A stretch of DNA of 64,000 nucleotides from Veillonellaceae bacterium (GTDB taxonomy: Bacteria; Bacillota; Negativicutes; Veillonellales; Negativicoccaceae): the NCBI GenBank assembly GCA_022771805.1, contig JALELM010000008.1, positions 1 to 64,000 on the forward strand. Direction: 5' to 3'. The stretch's first letter is position 1. Each line of letters starts with the position of its first letter. A program made the position numbers and the translations under genes. The notes below the pieces were generated by a model. It had not been told where the DNA came from, ran no database searches, and saw nothing but the letters and a program-made list of their open reading frames with translations. Below are positions 40,625 through 49,950 of the stretch, piece after piece.

Positions 40625-43084
40625 ATGCAGGAAAAATATATCCCGGCAGAGATTGAAGCCAAATGGCAGGAGCGCTGGTTTGCCGAAAATACATTCAAAA
40701 CCGTTGCGGATGAAACGAAGGAGAAATACTACGTATTGGAAATGTTTCCCTATCCTTCGGGCAATTTGCACATGGGGCATGTACGCAATTATGCGATCGG
40801 CGACGTCTTGGCGCGTTTCAAAACGATGACCGGATACAATGTCTTGCATCCGATGGGGTGGGATGCGTTCGGGATGCCGGCGGAAAATGCCGCCATCCAG
40901 CGGAATATTCATCCGGCGGACTGGACGTACAGTAATATCGAAAACATGAAGAAGCAGCAAAAGCAACTCGGTCTGTCCTATGATTGGGGGCGCGAGGTGG
41001 CGACCTGCCGCGAGGATTATTATCGCTGGACACAGGAGCTGTTTTTGCTGTTCCTCGAACGGGGTCTGGCTTACAAGAAAGAAGCGAAAGTCAACTGGTG
41101 CGAGCAGTGCCGCACCGTATTGGCCAATGAACAGGTCATCGAGGGGCGGTGCTGGCGCTGCGACAGTCAAGTGGTGAAGAAGAATCTGTCGCAGTGGTTT
41201 TTCAAGATTACGGATTATGCGGATCGTCTGCTGGAGGATTTGGATTTGCTTTCCGGCTGGCCGGAACGGGTCAAGACGATGCAGCAGAACTGGATCGGCC
41301 GCAGCGAGGGGACGGAGTTTTGCTTCGCGGTGAAAGATTTCCCGGCGGAAACGATTGATGTGTACACGACTCGCGTGGATACGGTGTACGGCGTTTCGTA
41401 TGTCGTGTTGGCGCCGGAGCATCCGCTGGTCGAGCGTTTGCTGATGAAGTCGGATCGGGCGGACGAAGTGCGGGCATTCGTTGATTCCGTACGGAATTTG
41501 AACGAGATCGACCGCACGGGTGAGAACGTGGAAAAAGTCGGTGTCTTCACGGGGACGTATGCGATCCATCCGCTGACGGGGCGGGAAGTGCCGATCTGGG
41601 TTGCCAATTACGTGCTGTATGAATACGGCACGGGCGCGGTCATGGGCGTACCGGCGCATGACGATCGCGATTATCTTTTCGCGCATAAATACGGTTTGCC
41701 GCGGCCGGTCGTGATTCGGCCGAGTGCGGGCGAGGCACCGGTGGATGCGGCGTTCACGGAAGACGGCGTGTTGATCGACTCGGGCGACCATACGGAGCTC
41801 TCGAGTGCCGAGGCACGGGAGGCGATCACCCGGGAATTTACCGAACGGGGGATCGGCGCAAAGCGGGTCAATTACCGGCTGCGCGACTGGCTCGTTTCCC
41901 GTCAGCGGTATTGGGGAACGCCGATTCCGGTCATCTATTGCCCGGACTGCGGGATCGTTCCGGTGCCGAAAGAGGATTTGCCCGTGCGGCTGCCGGAGGA
42001 CGTGCAGTTTGAAAGTCAGGCGACCTCGCCGCTGGAAACGAATGCGGAGTTTTACCACACGACCTGTCCCCGCTGCGGGAAGGCTGCCCGCCGGGAAACG
42101 GATACGATGGATACCTTCATCGACTCGTCCTGGTACTACCTGCGCTATTGCGATGCGAATAATGACAAGCAGGCGTTCGCGAAAGATAAAGCGGACTACT
42201 GGATGGCGGTGGATCAATATATCGGCGGTATCGAGCACGCGATTTTGCACCTGCTCTATGCGCGCTTCTTCATGAAGGTGCTGCGCGATGCGGGCATGGC
42301 GACTGCGAGCGAGCCGTTTGAACGGCTGTTGACACAGGGCATGGTGCTGAAAGACGGCGGCAAAATGTCCAAGTCGAAGGGCAATGTCGTTTCGCCGGAA
42401 GAAATCGTCAAGAAGTACGGTGCCGATACGGCGCGGCTCTTCATTCTCTTTGCAGCGCCGCCGGAACGCGATCTCGAATGGAGCGATCGCGGCGTGGAAG
42501 GGGCGTATCGCTTCCTGAACCGCGTCTGGCGGATTGTCGACCGTTACCTTGCGATGCCTGTGGCGGCGCGGGAGCTGCAGCCGGCGGAAACGGATTTGCG
42601 GCGGGTACTGCACCGGGCGGTGGATAAGGTAACGCATGATTTGGACGGGCGTTTCAATTTCAATACGGCCATCAGTATGATCATGGAACTCGTCAATGCG
42701 ATGCATGCCTATGCGGATGCCCGGACGGATATCGAAGCGGGCTTCCGCGACGAACTGCTGCGCGATCTGCTGATCATGCTGGCGCCGTTCACGCCGCACA
42801 TTACGGAAGAATTGTGGCAGGCGATCGGCGCGCCGGAATCCAGTGTCCATGCGGCGGCCTGGCCGCAGGTGGACGAGGCAGCTCTTGCCGTGGCGACGCT
42901 GGAAATCGCCGTACAGGTCAACGGTCGTGTCCGCGATACGCTGACGCTTGCGGTGGATGCGCCGGCAAGCGAAGCGGAAGCGGCGGCACTCGCCCTCCCG
43001 CGGGTGCAGGAATTCACGGCGGGCAAAACGGTACGGAAAGTCATCGTGGTCCCGAATAAAATCGTAAATATCGTTGTCGGCTGA
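40625..43084 (+). CDS. leuS: Leucyl-tRNA synthetase
   Basis: Class I synthetase charging tRNA(Leu). 819 residues, complete. HIGH-type motif [20 protein letters not shown] near 40-59, editing domain in the middle ([19 protein letters not shown]), zinc-like CPDCG and CPRCG near 440 and 482, KMSKS in [18 protein letters not shown] near 578-595, and anticodon-binding C-terminus. GGAGG at about 40614-40618 supports the ATG. It stands alone between two terminators. I see no T-box in the short gap upstream. Confidence 0.97.
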   Translation: MQEKYIPAEIEAKWQERWFAENTFKTVADETKEKYYVLEMFPYPSGNLHMGHVRNYAIGDVLARFKTMTGYNVLHPMGWDAFGMPAENAAIQRNIHPADWTYSNIENMKKQQKQLGLSYDWGREVATCREDYYRWTQELFLLFLERGLAYKKEAKVNWCEQCRTVLANEQVIEGRCWRCDSQVVKKNLSQWFFKITDYADRLLEDLDLLSGWPERVKTMQQNWIGRSEGTEFCFAVKDFPAETIDVYTTRVDTVYGVSYVVLAPEHPLVERLLMKSDRADEVRAFVDSVRNLNEIDRTGENVEKVGVFTGTYAIHPLTGREVPIWVANYVLYEYGTGAVMGVPAHDDRDYLFAHKYGLPRPVVIRPSAGEAPVDAAFTEDGVLIDSGDHTELSSAEAREAITREFTERGIGAKRVNYRLRDWLVSRQRYWGTPIPVIYCPDCGIVPVPKEDLPVRLPEDVQFESQATSPLETNAEFYHTTCPRCGKAARRETDTMDTFIDSSWYYLRYCDANNDKQAFAKDKADYWMAVDQYIGGIEHAILHLLYARFFMKVLRDAGMATASEPFERLLTQGMVLKDGGKMSKSKGNVVSPEEIVKKYGADTARLFILFAAPPERDLEWSDRGVEGAYRFLNRVWRIVDRYLAMPVAARELQPAETDLRRVLHRAVDKVTHDLDGRFNFNTAISMIMELVNAMHAYADARTDIEAGFRDELLRDLLIMLAPFTPHITEELWQAIGAPESSVHAAAWPQVDEAALAVATLEIAVQVNGRVRDTLTLAVDAPASEAEAAALALPRVQEFTAGKTVRKVIVVPNKIVNIVVG

Positions 43085-43090
43085 TAACAG

Positions 43091-43127
43091 ACAGCCCCGA
43101 ATTCCGTGAGGATTCGGGGCTGTTTTC
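43091..43127 (+). terminator. Intrinsic terminator after leuS
   Basis: ACAGCCCCGAATTCC (43091-43105) pairs with GGATTCGGGGCTGT (43110-43123), one bulged T, four-base loop, short T run. Confidence 0.85.
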
Positions 43128-43203
43128 GTACGCACAAGCAAAGACAAAGCGGTTTATCTCATGGTATACTTATCTATATACACCAAGAAGCGGGAGGTCT
43201 GCT

Positions 43204-43668
43204 ATGAAGTGTCCCTTTTGTCATTATCAGGATTCGCGCGTGACGGATTCACGCGAGACGGACGACGGCAACGCCATTCGCCGCCGGCGCGAGTGTCAGG
43301 AATGCCATCGTCGTTTTACGACCTATGAATTGGTGCAGGAGTCGCCTTTGCATGTCATCAAGCGTGACGGTCATTCGGAAATGTTTGACCGGGATAAGTT
43401 GTTGCGCGGGCTGATGCGGGCCTGCGACCGGCGCGGTATAGAAATTGCCCAACTCAATGAATTGATTTTCGAGGTCGAGCGGGAGTTGCGAAACCGGCTG
43501 GTGCAGGAAGTGTCGTCGGAAGAATTGGGCGAACTGGTGCTGGCCAAGTTGAAGGATCTCGACCAGGTCGCATACATTCGCTTTGCGTCCGTGTATCGGC
43601 GGTTCAGCAATATCCGTGATTTTATGAACGAGTTGGAGCGTTTACAGCCGGAGAGCGGCAAAAAATAG
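43204..43668 (+). CDS. nrdR: Transcriptional repressor NrdR
   Basis: Zinc-ribbon/ATP-cone repressor of ribonucleotide reductase genes. 154 residues, usual length. The N-terminal zinc ribbon has CPFCHYQDSRVTDSRE near 3-18 and RRRECQECHRRFTTYE near 28-43; the ATP-cone includes VIKRDGHSEMFDRDKLLRGL near 50-69. It heads an operon with a dipeptidase and the heptose genes, an unusual setting. TATACT near 43163-43168 may be its -10. Confidence 0.95.
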   Translation: MKCPFCHYQDSRVTDSRETDDGNAIRRRRECQECHRRFTTYELVQESPLHVIKRDGHSEMFDRDKLLRGLMRACDRRGIEIAQLNELIFEVERELRNRLVQEVSSEELGELVLAKLKDLDQVAYIRFASVYRRFSNIRDFMNELERLQPESGKK

Positions 43669-43679
43669 GAGGCGAGAAT

Positions 43680-44747
43680 ATGTTAATCGACTTGCATTGC
43701 GATACGTTGATGAAATTGTTGGACGAACCGGCCGGCGGCGATTTATACAAAAACTGCTGGAATATCGATATTGAAAAACTGCGTAAGAGTCATTACTTGA
43801 TGCAGGATTTTGCGATCTTTGTCGATCTGGAAGAATTTGCGGATCCCTATCGCCGCTACGAAGAAATGAAAGAAGTCTTCGATACGCAAATGGATACCTA
43901 TGCAGAGTATATGCGCCGTATCCATACCTTTGAAGATCTGGAAGACTGCCGCCGCGACGGGAAGATCGGGGCGCTGCTTTCTGTGGAAGAAGGCGGCGTA
44001 TTCGGCGGTTCGCTTGAAAAACTCGAGCAGGGTTTTCGGGACGGCGTCCGCCTGATCACGCTGACTTGGAATTATCCGAACGAATTGGCGTGGCCGAACG
44101 GCACGGAAGGTGCGGACAAAGGTCTCACGCCGCGCGGTTGGGAATTTGTCGAATGGATGCAGGCGCACGGCATCATCGCGGATACGAGCCATCTGAACGA
44201 TCAGGGTACGCGCGAATTGCTGGAACGCACGGAGGTTCCGGTGATGGCTTCGCACTCCAATGCGCGCGAGGTCTTTTCGCATCCGCGCAATTTGCCGGAT
44301 GATTTGTTGCGGCTGTTCGGCGAAAAAGGCGGCATTATCGGTTTGAATTTCTCGCGGAACTTCGTCGGCTCGGAGCCGATCACCGCGCCGGATCAGATCA
44401 ACAATCCGCGCATGATTTTCGCGCCGGTAACGGAGGCGGAGTACCATGCGATCGCGACCGGCAAGAAGCCGCACCCGCCGGTTGATTTGCGTGAACCGCT
44501 GCGCGTTTCGAAAGCGGCGGATATCGCCAAGCACGCCAAGTACATGGCGAATCTGGCCGGGGTGGAAACGATTGCCCTCGGGACGGATTTTGACGGCATT
44601 CAGCCGTTTTTGGAAATTCATGATGCGGGAGAAATGGAAAAACTTCTGCAGGCATTGAAGGATGTCGGTTTCACGGCGCATGAAATCGACCTGATTTGCG
44701 AGAAGAACGCATGGCGTTTCCTCGCGGAAACGTTGCCGCGGCGGTAA
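43680..44747 (+). CDS. Membrane dipeptidase-family peptidase (M19)
   Basis: 355 residues, complete. Binuclear-zinc renal dipeptidase family: the HxD motif DLHCDT near 4-9, the bridging Glu in LLSVEEGG near 99-106, TSHLND near 166-171 and SHSNAR near 189-194 supply metal-binding His residues; ALGTDFDGIQ near 298-307 is the C-terminal signature. Hydrolyses dipeptides, often with a D-residue or dehydro side. No signal peptide, so cytoplasmic. AGGAGG precedes the ATG. Confidence 0.9.
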   Translation: MLIDLHCDTLMKLLDEPAGGDLYKNCWNIDIEKLRKSHYLMQDFAIFVDLEEFADPYRRYEEMKEVFDTQMDTYAEYMRRIHTFEDLEDCRRDGKIGALLSVEEGGVFGGSLEKLEQGFRDGVRLITLTWNYPNELAWPNGTEGADKGLTPRGWEFVEWMQAHGIIADTSHLNDQGTRELLERTEVPVMASHSNAREVFSHPRNLPDDLLRLFGEKGGIIGLNFSRNFVGSEPITAPDQINNPRMIFAPVTEAEYHAIATGKKPHPPVDLREPLRVSKAADIAKHAKYMANLAGVETIALGTDFDGIQPFLEIHDAGEMEKLLQALKDVGFTAHEIDLICEKNAWRFLAETLPRR

Positions 44748-44754
44748 ACGGAAT

Positions 44755-45312
44755 ATGAGAGCGACAATTTGCATGCGGGAGCATGCGGAGGTGGTGACGG
44801 CGTTTGCCGCACAGGCGGAGGAGATCGAAGCGATCGGCCGTTTGTGGATCGACACCCTGCAGTGCGGCGGGACGATTTTCTTCTGCGGGAACGGCGGCTC
44901 GGCTGCCGATGCACAGCATCTCGCGGCGGAACTGGTGGTGCGCTATCGCAACGAACGGCATTCCTGGCCGGGGCTGGCGCTGACGACGGATACATCCGTG
45001 CTCACGGCGGCGGGCAATGATTACGGGTATGAATATGTGTTCTCCCGTCAAATTGAAGGACTGGGCAAGGCGGGCGACCTGCTTGTCGCCATTTCGACGA
45101 GCGGAACGAGCAAGAATGTCGTACTGGCGGCGCAAGCGGCGAAAGCCAAGGGGATGACGGTGGTAGCCATGACGGGAGCGGATGCTCGCGCTCTGGGCGA
45201 ACTGGCGGATCGGGTATTGGCAGTGCCGAGCACGACGACGGCACGGATTCAGGAGATGCATATCCTAGCCGGGCATATTTGGTGTGAGATGGTGGATAAC
45301 GATGCAAACTGA
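44755..45312 (+). CDS. gmhA: Sedoheptulose-7-phosphate isomerase
   Basis: First step of ADP-heptose synthesis for LPS. 185 residues. SIS-fold motifs: FCGNGGSAADAQHLAAELVV near 43-62 and AISTSGTSKNVVLAA near 112-126; catalytic His in MHILAGHIWCEMVD near 168-181. It starts seven bases after the dipeptidase and overlaps hldE. A heptose pathway points to an LPS-bearing outer membrane. Confidence 0.94.
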   Translation: MRATICMREHAEVVTAFAAQAEEIEAIGRLWIDTLQCGGTIFFCGNGGSAADAQHLAAELVVRYRNERHSWPGLALTTDTSVLTAAGNDYGYEYVFSRQIEGLGKAGDLLVAISTSGTSKNVVLAAQAAKAKGMTVVAMTGADARALGELADRVLAVPSTTTARIQEMHILAGHIWCEMVDNDAN

Positions 45313-46765
45313 CTGGCGGGATTTTCTCGGGCAATTGCCGCAGCTGCGGATCGCGGTGGTCGGCGATGTCATGCTGGATCGCTACCTGTTCGGGGATGTG
45401 ACGCGGATTTCGCCCGAAGCGCCGGTGCCGGTACATGCCGTGCGGCAACGTGACGATCGTCCCGGCGGGGCGGCGAATGTGGCGGCAAACCTTTGCGGTG
45501 CGGGCTGTCGGGTGTTTTTGTTCGGCAGGCTCGGCAACGATGCGGAAGGGCGCGACCTCGAACGTTTACTGCAACGAATCGGCCAGGACACGCGAGGACT
45601 GGTTACAACGGAGACCGTGCCGACAACGACAAAGATGCGGATCATCGGCGCGCGCCAGCAAATGGTGCGTATTGATTTCGAGCGAGCGGAAACGATTGCC
45701 GCGGAAGTGTTGCGGGAATTGCTGGAACGTTTGCGCGCTTGCCTCTCGGAGGGGATCGATGCGCTGGTTCTTTCCGATTACGGCAAAGGTGTGTGCTCAC
45801 CGGAATTGTGTCACGGAGTGATTGCGCTGGCGGAAACATACGGTGTGCCGGTACTCGTCGATCCGAAGGGAACCGATTGGCAAAAATATGCCGGTGCGGC
45901 TGTGCTTACGCCGAATGTCAAGGAGCTGAGCGAGGTCGCCGGCTATGCGGTGGCGAATACGGATGCCGCGATTACGGCGGCGGGACGCGAGGTGCTGGCG
46001 CATGTGGCGGTCGGGGCGTTGGCCGTGACCCGTTCCGAGCGGGGGATTACCCTGCTGCGGGCGGACGGCGGAAGCGCACATGCCCCGGCGACGGCAAGGG
46101 AAGTATTTGACGTCTCGGGGGCGGGCGATACGGCGGTGGCCATGCTTGCGACCGGTTTGGCGGCACGGCTGCCGGAGCAGCGGATGCTGCATTTGGCGAA
46201 CCGGGCGGCCGGCTATGTCGTCGGCAAGGTCGGAACCTATGCCGTTACCAAGCGGGATTTGCTTGAAGCCTTGGGAGACGAAGTGCCGGAGGAGCGCTAT
46301 CTGCTGACCTCGGCGGAGTTGACCGAACAATTGGCGGCCTGGCGGGCAGCGGGCAAGCGTATCGTTTTTACCAACGGCTGTTTTGATATTTTACATCGGG
46401 GGCATATCAGTTATTTGCAACAGGCGGCGGCACTCGGCGATGTGCTCCTGGTCGGGCTGAATTCCGATGCGTCGGTTCGGCGCTTGAAGGGGCCGGAGCG
46501 GCCGCTTCGCACGGCGGAGGATCGCGCCTGCATGCTGGCCGCGCTGCGAGCCGTGACGGCGGTCGTCGAATTCACCGAAGATACGCCGGCGGAGTTGCTG
46601 GCGCAGGTACGGCCGGATGTGCTCGTCAAAGGCGGCGACTATCGGGTCGAGGAACTGGCGGGACGGGAATATGCCGGGGAGACGGTCATTCTGCCGTATG
46701 TCGAGGGATATTCCACGACCGGTTTGGTGGAAACAATTCGGGGAAAAGGAGAGACCATTGGCTAA
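45302..46765 (+). CDS. hldE: Bifunctional heptose-7-phosphate kinase / heptose-1-phosphate adenylyltransferase
   Basis: 487 residues. Residues about 1-325 are a PfkB/ribokinase-type kinase (VVGDVMLDRYLFGDVTRISP near 18-37; RPGGAANVAANL near 53-64; the catalytic VSGAGDTAVAML near 271-282). Residues about 345-487 are a cytidylyltransferase-like domain (FTNGCFDILHRGHISYLQ near 356-373, KGGDYRVEEL near 442-451). The fusion performs the kinase and adenylyl-transfer steps of ADP-heptose synthesis. ATG at 45302 is preferred over 45284. Confidence 0.95.
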   Translation: MQTDWRDFLGQLPQLRIAVVGDVMLDRYLFGDVTRISPEAPVPVHAVRQRDDRPGGAANVAANLCGAGCRVFLFGRLGNDAEGRDLERLLQRIGQDTRGLVTTETVPTTTKMRIIGARQQMVRIDFERAETIAAEVLRELLERLRACLSEGIDALVLSDYGKGVCSPELCHGVIALAETYGVPVLVDPKGTDWQKYAGAAVLTPNVKELSEVAGYAVANTDAAITAAGREVLAHVAVGALAVTRSERGITLLRADGGSAHAPATAREVFDVSGAGDTAVAMLATGLAARLPEQRMLHLANRAAGYVVGKVGTYAVTKRDLLEALGDEVPEERYLLTSAELTEQLAAWRAAGKRIVFTNGCFDILHRGHISYLQQAAALGDVLLVGLNSDASVRRLKGPERPLRTAEDRACMLAALRAVTAVVEFTEDTPAELLAQVRPDVLVKGGDYRVEELAGREYAGETVILPYVEGYSTTGLVETIRGKGETIG

Positions 46766-47273
46766 ACGAGCGGTTTTTTTGGATCGGGACGGAGTTCTCA
46801 ATGAAGACGCAGGCTATGTTTCTCGGGCTGAGGATGTAGTCTGGCTGCCGGGGGCGAAAGAGATCGTCGCGGAGCTTACCCGGGCAGGGCTTGCCGTGTT
46901 TGTCGTGACGAATCAGAGCGGTGTGGCTCGCGGCATGTATACGGAAGAAGATGTCCGGAATCTGCATGACTGGATGCAGGAGGAACTGGCGCAGGCGGGC
47001 GGCCGCATTGACGAATTTTTTTATTGCCCGCATTTGACGCACGCGGCCGTTCCGGAATACGATGTGGATTGTGTGTGCCGTAAACCGCGGCCGGGAATGA
47101 TCATTCGTGCTCTCGGTAAACATCGCATCGAGCGCGACGATGCCGTCCTGTTCGGCGACAGCGAGCGGGATGTGGCGGCGGCGGAACGGGCAGGTATTGC
47201 CGGCTATCTTTTCACCGGCGGCAATATCGGCGACTTCATTCGGCAGGTGCTCAAGGAAAAGAAATGGCTGTAA
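46758..47273 (+). CDS. gmhB: Heptose 1,7-bisphosphate 7-phosphatase
   Basis: HAD-family phosphatase acting between the two HldE reactions. 171 residues. FLDRDGVLNEDAGYV near 7-21 (nucleophile Asp), TNQSGVARG near 54-62, zinc-binding CPHLTHAAV and CVCRKPRPGM near 91-117, and FGDSERDVAAAERAG near 132-146. The start is TTG at 46758 (AAAGGAGAG upstream), overlapping the hldE end; the longer open frame upstream is out-of-frame hldE sequence. It overlaps the next gene by ten bases. Confidence 0.93.
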   Translation: MAKRAVFLDRDGVLNEDAGYVSRAEDVVWLPGAKEIVAELTRAGLAVFVVTNQSGVARGMYTEEDVRNLHDWMQEELAQAGGRIDEFFYCPHLTHAAVPEYDVDCVCRKPRPGMIIRALGKHRIERDDAVLFGDSERDVAAAERAGIAGYLFTGGNIGDFIRQVLKEKKWL

Positions 47274-48292
47274 CGAAGGACTATGAGCGCATTCTGATCA
47301 TCAAGATGAGCTCGCTCGGTGATATCATCGCGGCATTGCCGACATTGTACGCCCTGCGGCAGCGTTTTCCGCAGGCGCATATCAGCTGGGTCGTGCAGCA
47401 GGAATTTGCGGCGGTATTGCCGGGGAAACCCTATATTGATGAGTTGATTTTCATTGACCGGAAACGGTTGCGGCAGCCTTCCTATTGGTGCGAGTTGCGG
47501 CGGGAATTGCGGCGGCATTCGTTTGATCTCGTTCTCGACTTGCAGATGATCGCCAAGAGCGCGCTGGTCGCGTTTTTGAGCGGCTGCCCTACACGCTACG
47601 GCTATTGGGAGGCGCGTGAGGGGAGCGGCCTGGTCAGCAAGGCGATCAGCGGGCCGCAGCGGAACGGCCACATCAGCGCCCGGCTGCTCGACGTGGCGGC
47701 GTATCTCGGCGCGCCGACGGAGGAAATTCGCTATCCTTTGCCGGATTTTTCCGCCGAACGGGAAACAATTCGCGGCGAATTGCGAGAGCTGGGGATCACG
47801 GGCGACTTTGTCGTGCTGGCGCCCGGTTCGCGCGGGGCGGTGAAGAATTGGCCGCCGGAGCATTGGGCGGAGCTGGCGACTCGGATTACGGCGGACGGCA
47901 CGGCCGTCGTCATCGCGGGAGCGGCCGGCGACCGTGACTTGGCGGAACGCATCATGGCGAAGGCGGAAAACCCGCGGGTGTACGATTTCACCGGACGGAC
48001 GAGTCTGCGCGGCCTGATGGCATTGGAATCGCTGGCTACGATGCATATTTCAGCAGATACTGGGCCTTTGCACATCGCCAATGCGGTGCGGACATCGCTC
48101 ATCGGCCTTTTCGGGCCGACGCGCCCCGAGCGCAGCGGGCCGTTCGGCAATCTCCGCGGAGACAGCATTGCCGTGTCGAGCGGCGCAAACGGTGCGCGGC
48201 AAAAGAAACGAGACGATACGATTCGCATGACGGATATTGCCGTAGCGGATGTGTATGCATTGTATTGTGCAAAAAGAAAATGTGAAAACTAA
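47264..48292 (+). CDS. Glycosyltransferase family 9 (LPS heptosyltransferase)
   Basis: 342 residues. Transfers heptose from ADP-heptose to the LPS inner core at the cytoplasmic face. ILIIKMSSLGDIIAALPTLY near 10-29 is the GT9 start; PGSRGAVKNWPPEHWAELA near 188-206 is the nucleotide-sugar part; DTGPLHIANAVRTSLIGLFGPT near 265-286 is the C-terminal signature. WaaC and WaaF cannot be told apart here, so no symbol. Last gene of the operon, with a bidirectional terminator behind it. Confidence 0.9.
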   Translation: MAVTKDYERILIIKMSSLGDIIAALPTLYALRQRFPQAHISWVVQQEFAAVLPGKPYIDELIFIDRKRLRQPSYWCELRRELRRHSFDLVLDLQMIAKSALVAFLSGCPTRYGYWEAREGSGLVSKAISGPQRNGHISARLLDVAAYLGAPTEEIRYPLPDFSAERETIRGELRELGITGDFVVLAPGSRGAVKNWPPEHWAELATRITADGTAVVIAGAAGDRDLAERIMAKAENPRVYDFTGRTSLRGLMALESLATMHISADTGPLHIANAVRTSLIGLFGPTRPERSGPFGNLRGDSIAVSSGANGARQKKRDDTIRMTDIAVADVYALYCAKRKCEN

Positions 48293-48323
48293 AACGCAGC
48301 CTGCGAAAAGCGGGCTGCGTTTT
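48291..48323. terminator. Bidirectional terminator between the LPS operon and the MATE gene
   Basis: AAAACGCAGCC (48291-48301) and GGCTGCGTTTT (48313-48323), perfect 11-bp stem with A and T ends, between two convergent genes. Confidence 0.92.
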
Positions 48324-48336
48324 AGTTTTCACTATT

Positions 48337-49695
48337 TTATTGCGCGATTGCTTTGCGCCGCCGCCGGTCGAGCCGGATCAGGCGCGTATTGTACGCGATT
48401 GCCGAGGCGATCAGACTGACGATGAAGCCGATCCAATACCCGTACGGACCCAGTTCGGTAAAACGGGCGAGAGAAATGCCCGTCGTCAGACCGATGCCCC
48501 AATAACAGCAAAGCGAAGTAATGAAGACGAAACGTACGTCTTTATAACCGCGCAGAGCACCTTGGATCGGCACCCCGAGCGAATCGGAAAAAGTGAACAT
48601 AAGAGCGAACGGCAGGAAACTGGAAATCAGGGGGAGCATGGTGGGATCCTTCGTATACATACCCGCCACCCGAGACAGATTCAGTACGGCCAAGACGAAG
48701 AAGACGCTCGCCAGACCGACCGTGAACATTTGCACGATGCGCGCATACCGCAGCGCAAAATCAAAGCGTTTGGCGCCCAGCTCAAAGCCGCAAAGAATGG
48801 TCGCGGCAATGCCCGCGGAAAGCGGCAGCGTGTAGAGCAGGTTGGAGAAATTGGTCGCGGCCTGATGGGCGGCAATGATTCGCGTGCCGTAGCTTGCCAT
48901 CAGCAGACCGACAATGGAAAACAAACTGACTTCCATGAAATTGGCACCGCCGATCGGGATGCCGATACGTAATTGCTCTTTCCATTGCTTCCAGTTCACA
49001 GGCTCCGGACGACTGAACAGCCGGTAGCGGCTGAACGGGGGCATCCGATAGTACAGCAAGAGAAAAAGACAGCAGTTCACCAAGTTGGAAGCGGCGATGG
49101 CCGCTCCGGCACCGGCGCCGCCCATGGCCGGGATAAAGGCGTTGCCGTCGATGAAGCAATAGTTCAGAAGAATATTGACGGTAAAACCGATCAGCATGAC
49201 GCAGAGAGAAATACGGGTGTAGCCGTGTGCGTCCATGGCATTGCGGAGCGTAATGGCGACAAAGGTCGGAACTACGCCCAGGCCGATCCAGCCGAGGAAG
49301 CGCAACGCAATATCGTAGACTGTCGGCTCCAGACCCAGTCCGCCCAAGACCAGAGGAGCGACCCAATAGCCGATGCTGATGATCAACAAGCCGAGCGCGA
49401 TCGCCAGATAAACCGCTTGGCGGAGTATGGTCGGGATATTCTTTTTATCGTCCGCGCCGAGCAGGTGTGAAACGATCGGCGTAAGCCCCGTGAAAAGACC
49501 GATGGACGCAACGAGAATCGGCATCCATAAATTGTAGCCGACAGCGGCGCCCGCCAAGTCCGCCGTGCTGTGTCGCCCCGCCGTTGTTGCTGCAAAAAAG
49601 CCGCCGGCTACAAGCGACAGCTGAGTGAGAAAGAGCGGTGCCCAAATATAAAGAAATTGACGCCACATAGCGCGTTTTGAATCCAGATGTTGCAT
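48337..49695 (-). CDS. MATE-family multidrug/Na+ efflux transporter
   Basis: 452 residues, very hydrophobic with about twelve membrane segments in two halves. Family features: the first segment IWAPLFLTQLSLVAGGFFAA near 17-36, VGYNLWMPILVASIGLFTG near 52-70 and the second-half start RIGIPIGGANFMEVSLFSIVG. Exports drugs or metabolites using a Na+ or H+ gradient; the substrate is unknown. It is transcribed leftwards, converging on the LPS operon. Confidence 0.92.
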   Translation of the reverse strand: MQHLDSKRAMWRQFLYIWAPLFLTQLSLVAGGFFAATTAGRHSTADLAGAAVGYNLWMPILVASIGLFTGLTPIVSHLLGADDKKNIPTILRQAVYLAIALGLLIISIGYWVAPLVLGGLGLEPTVYDIALRFLGWIGLGVVPTFVAITLRNAMDAHGYTRISLCVMLIGFTVNILLNYCFIDGNAFIPAMGGAGAGAAIAASNLVNCCLFLLLYYRMPPFSRYRLFSRPEPVNWKQWKEQLRIGIPIGGANFMEVSLFSIVGLLMASYGTRIIAAHQAATNFSNLLYTLPLSAGIAATILCGFELGAKRFDFALRYARIVQMFTVGLASVFFVLAVLNLSRVAGMYTKDPTMLPLISSFLPFALMFTFSDSLGVPIQGALRGYKDVRFVFITSLCCYWGIGLTTGISLARFTELGPYGYWIGFIVSLIASAIAYNTRLIRLDRRRRKAIAQ

Positions 49696-49903
49696 ATATT
49701 TCCTTTCCGCAGTGAAATAAGTTATACGCTGTTATTGTAACATATTCCATGGTTTCGATGAAAATACGGACGGTACTTTTCGTGCCTGTAGCACTTGCCG
49801 GTTTCGCCGATTTAATCTGAGTTATTTCTCGGGATCCTGCGGCGGCCTGCCCCACTCCTTATTGTGCTTCTCATTTTATCCTCGCATCCTCTCATGCGGG
49901 CGT

Positions 49904-49911
49904 GTTATAAT
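49904..49911 (+). promoter_or_regulatory. Extended -10 promoter of the macA-like operon
   Basis: TGTTATAAT (TATAAT at 49906-49911), 40 bases before the GTG start of the adaptor gene; no good -35. The remaining spacer back to the MATE start (49696-49900) holds the leftward MATE promoter region, with no single convincing match. Confidence 0.5.
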
Positions 49912-49950
49912 GAGTTCAAGTGTACACGAATCAGCAAAGGGGGATGGGCA

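Noticed and set aside
40541-43147. 868-residue antisense frame over leuS
   Set aside because: Antisense shadow of leuS with no family motifs; the leuS frame has all synthetase signatures.
43150-43190. Possible NrdR box upstream of nrdR
   Set aside because: The A/T-rich stretch near 43160-43185 has only partial resemblance to the NrdR palindrome, and no second box at the usual spacing.
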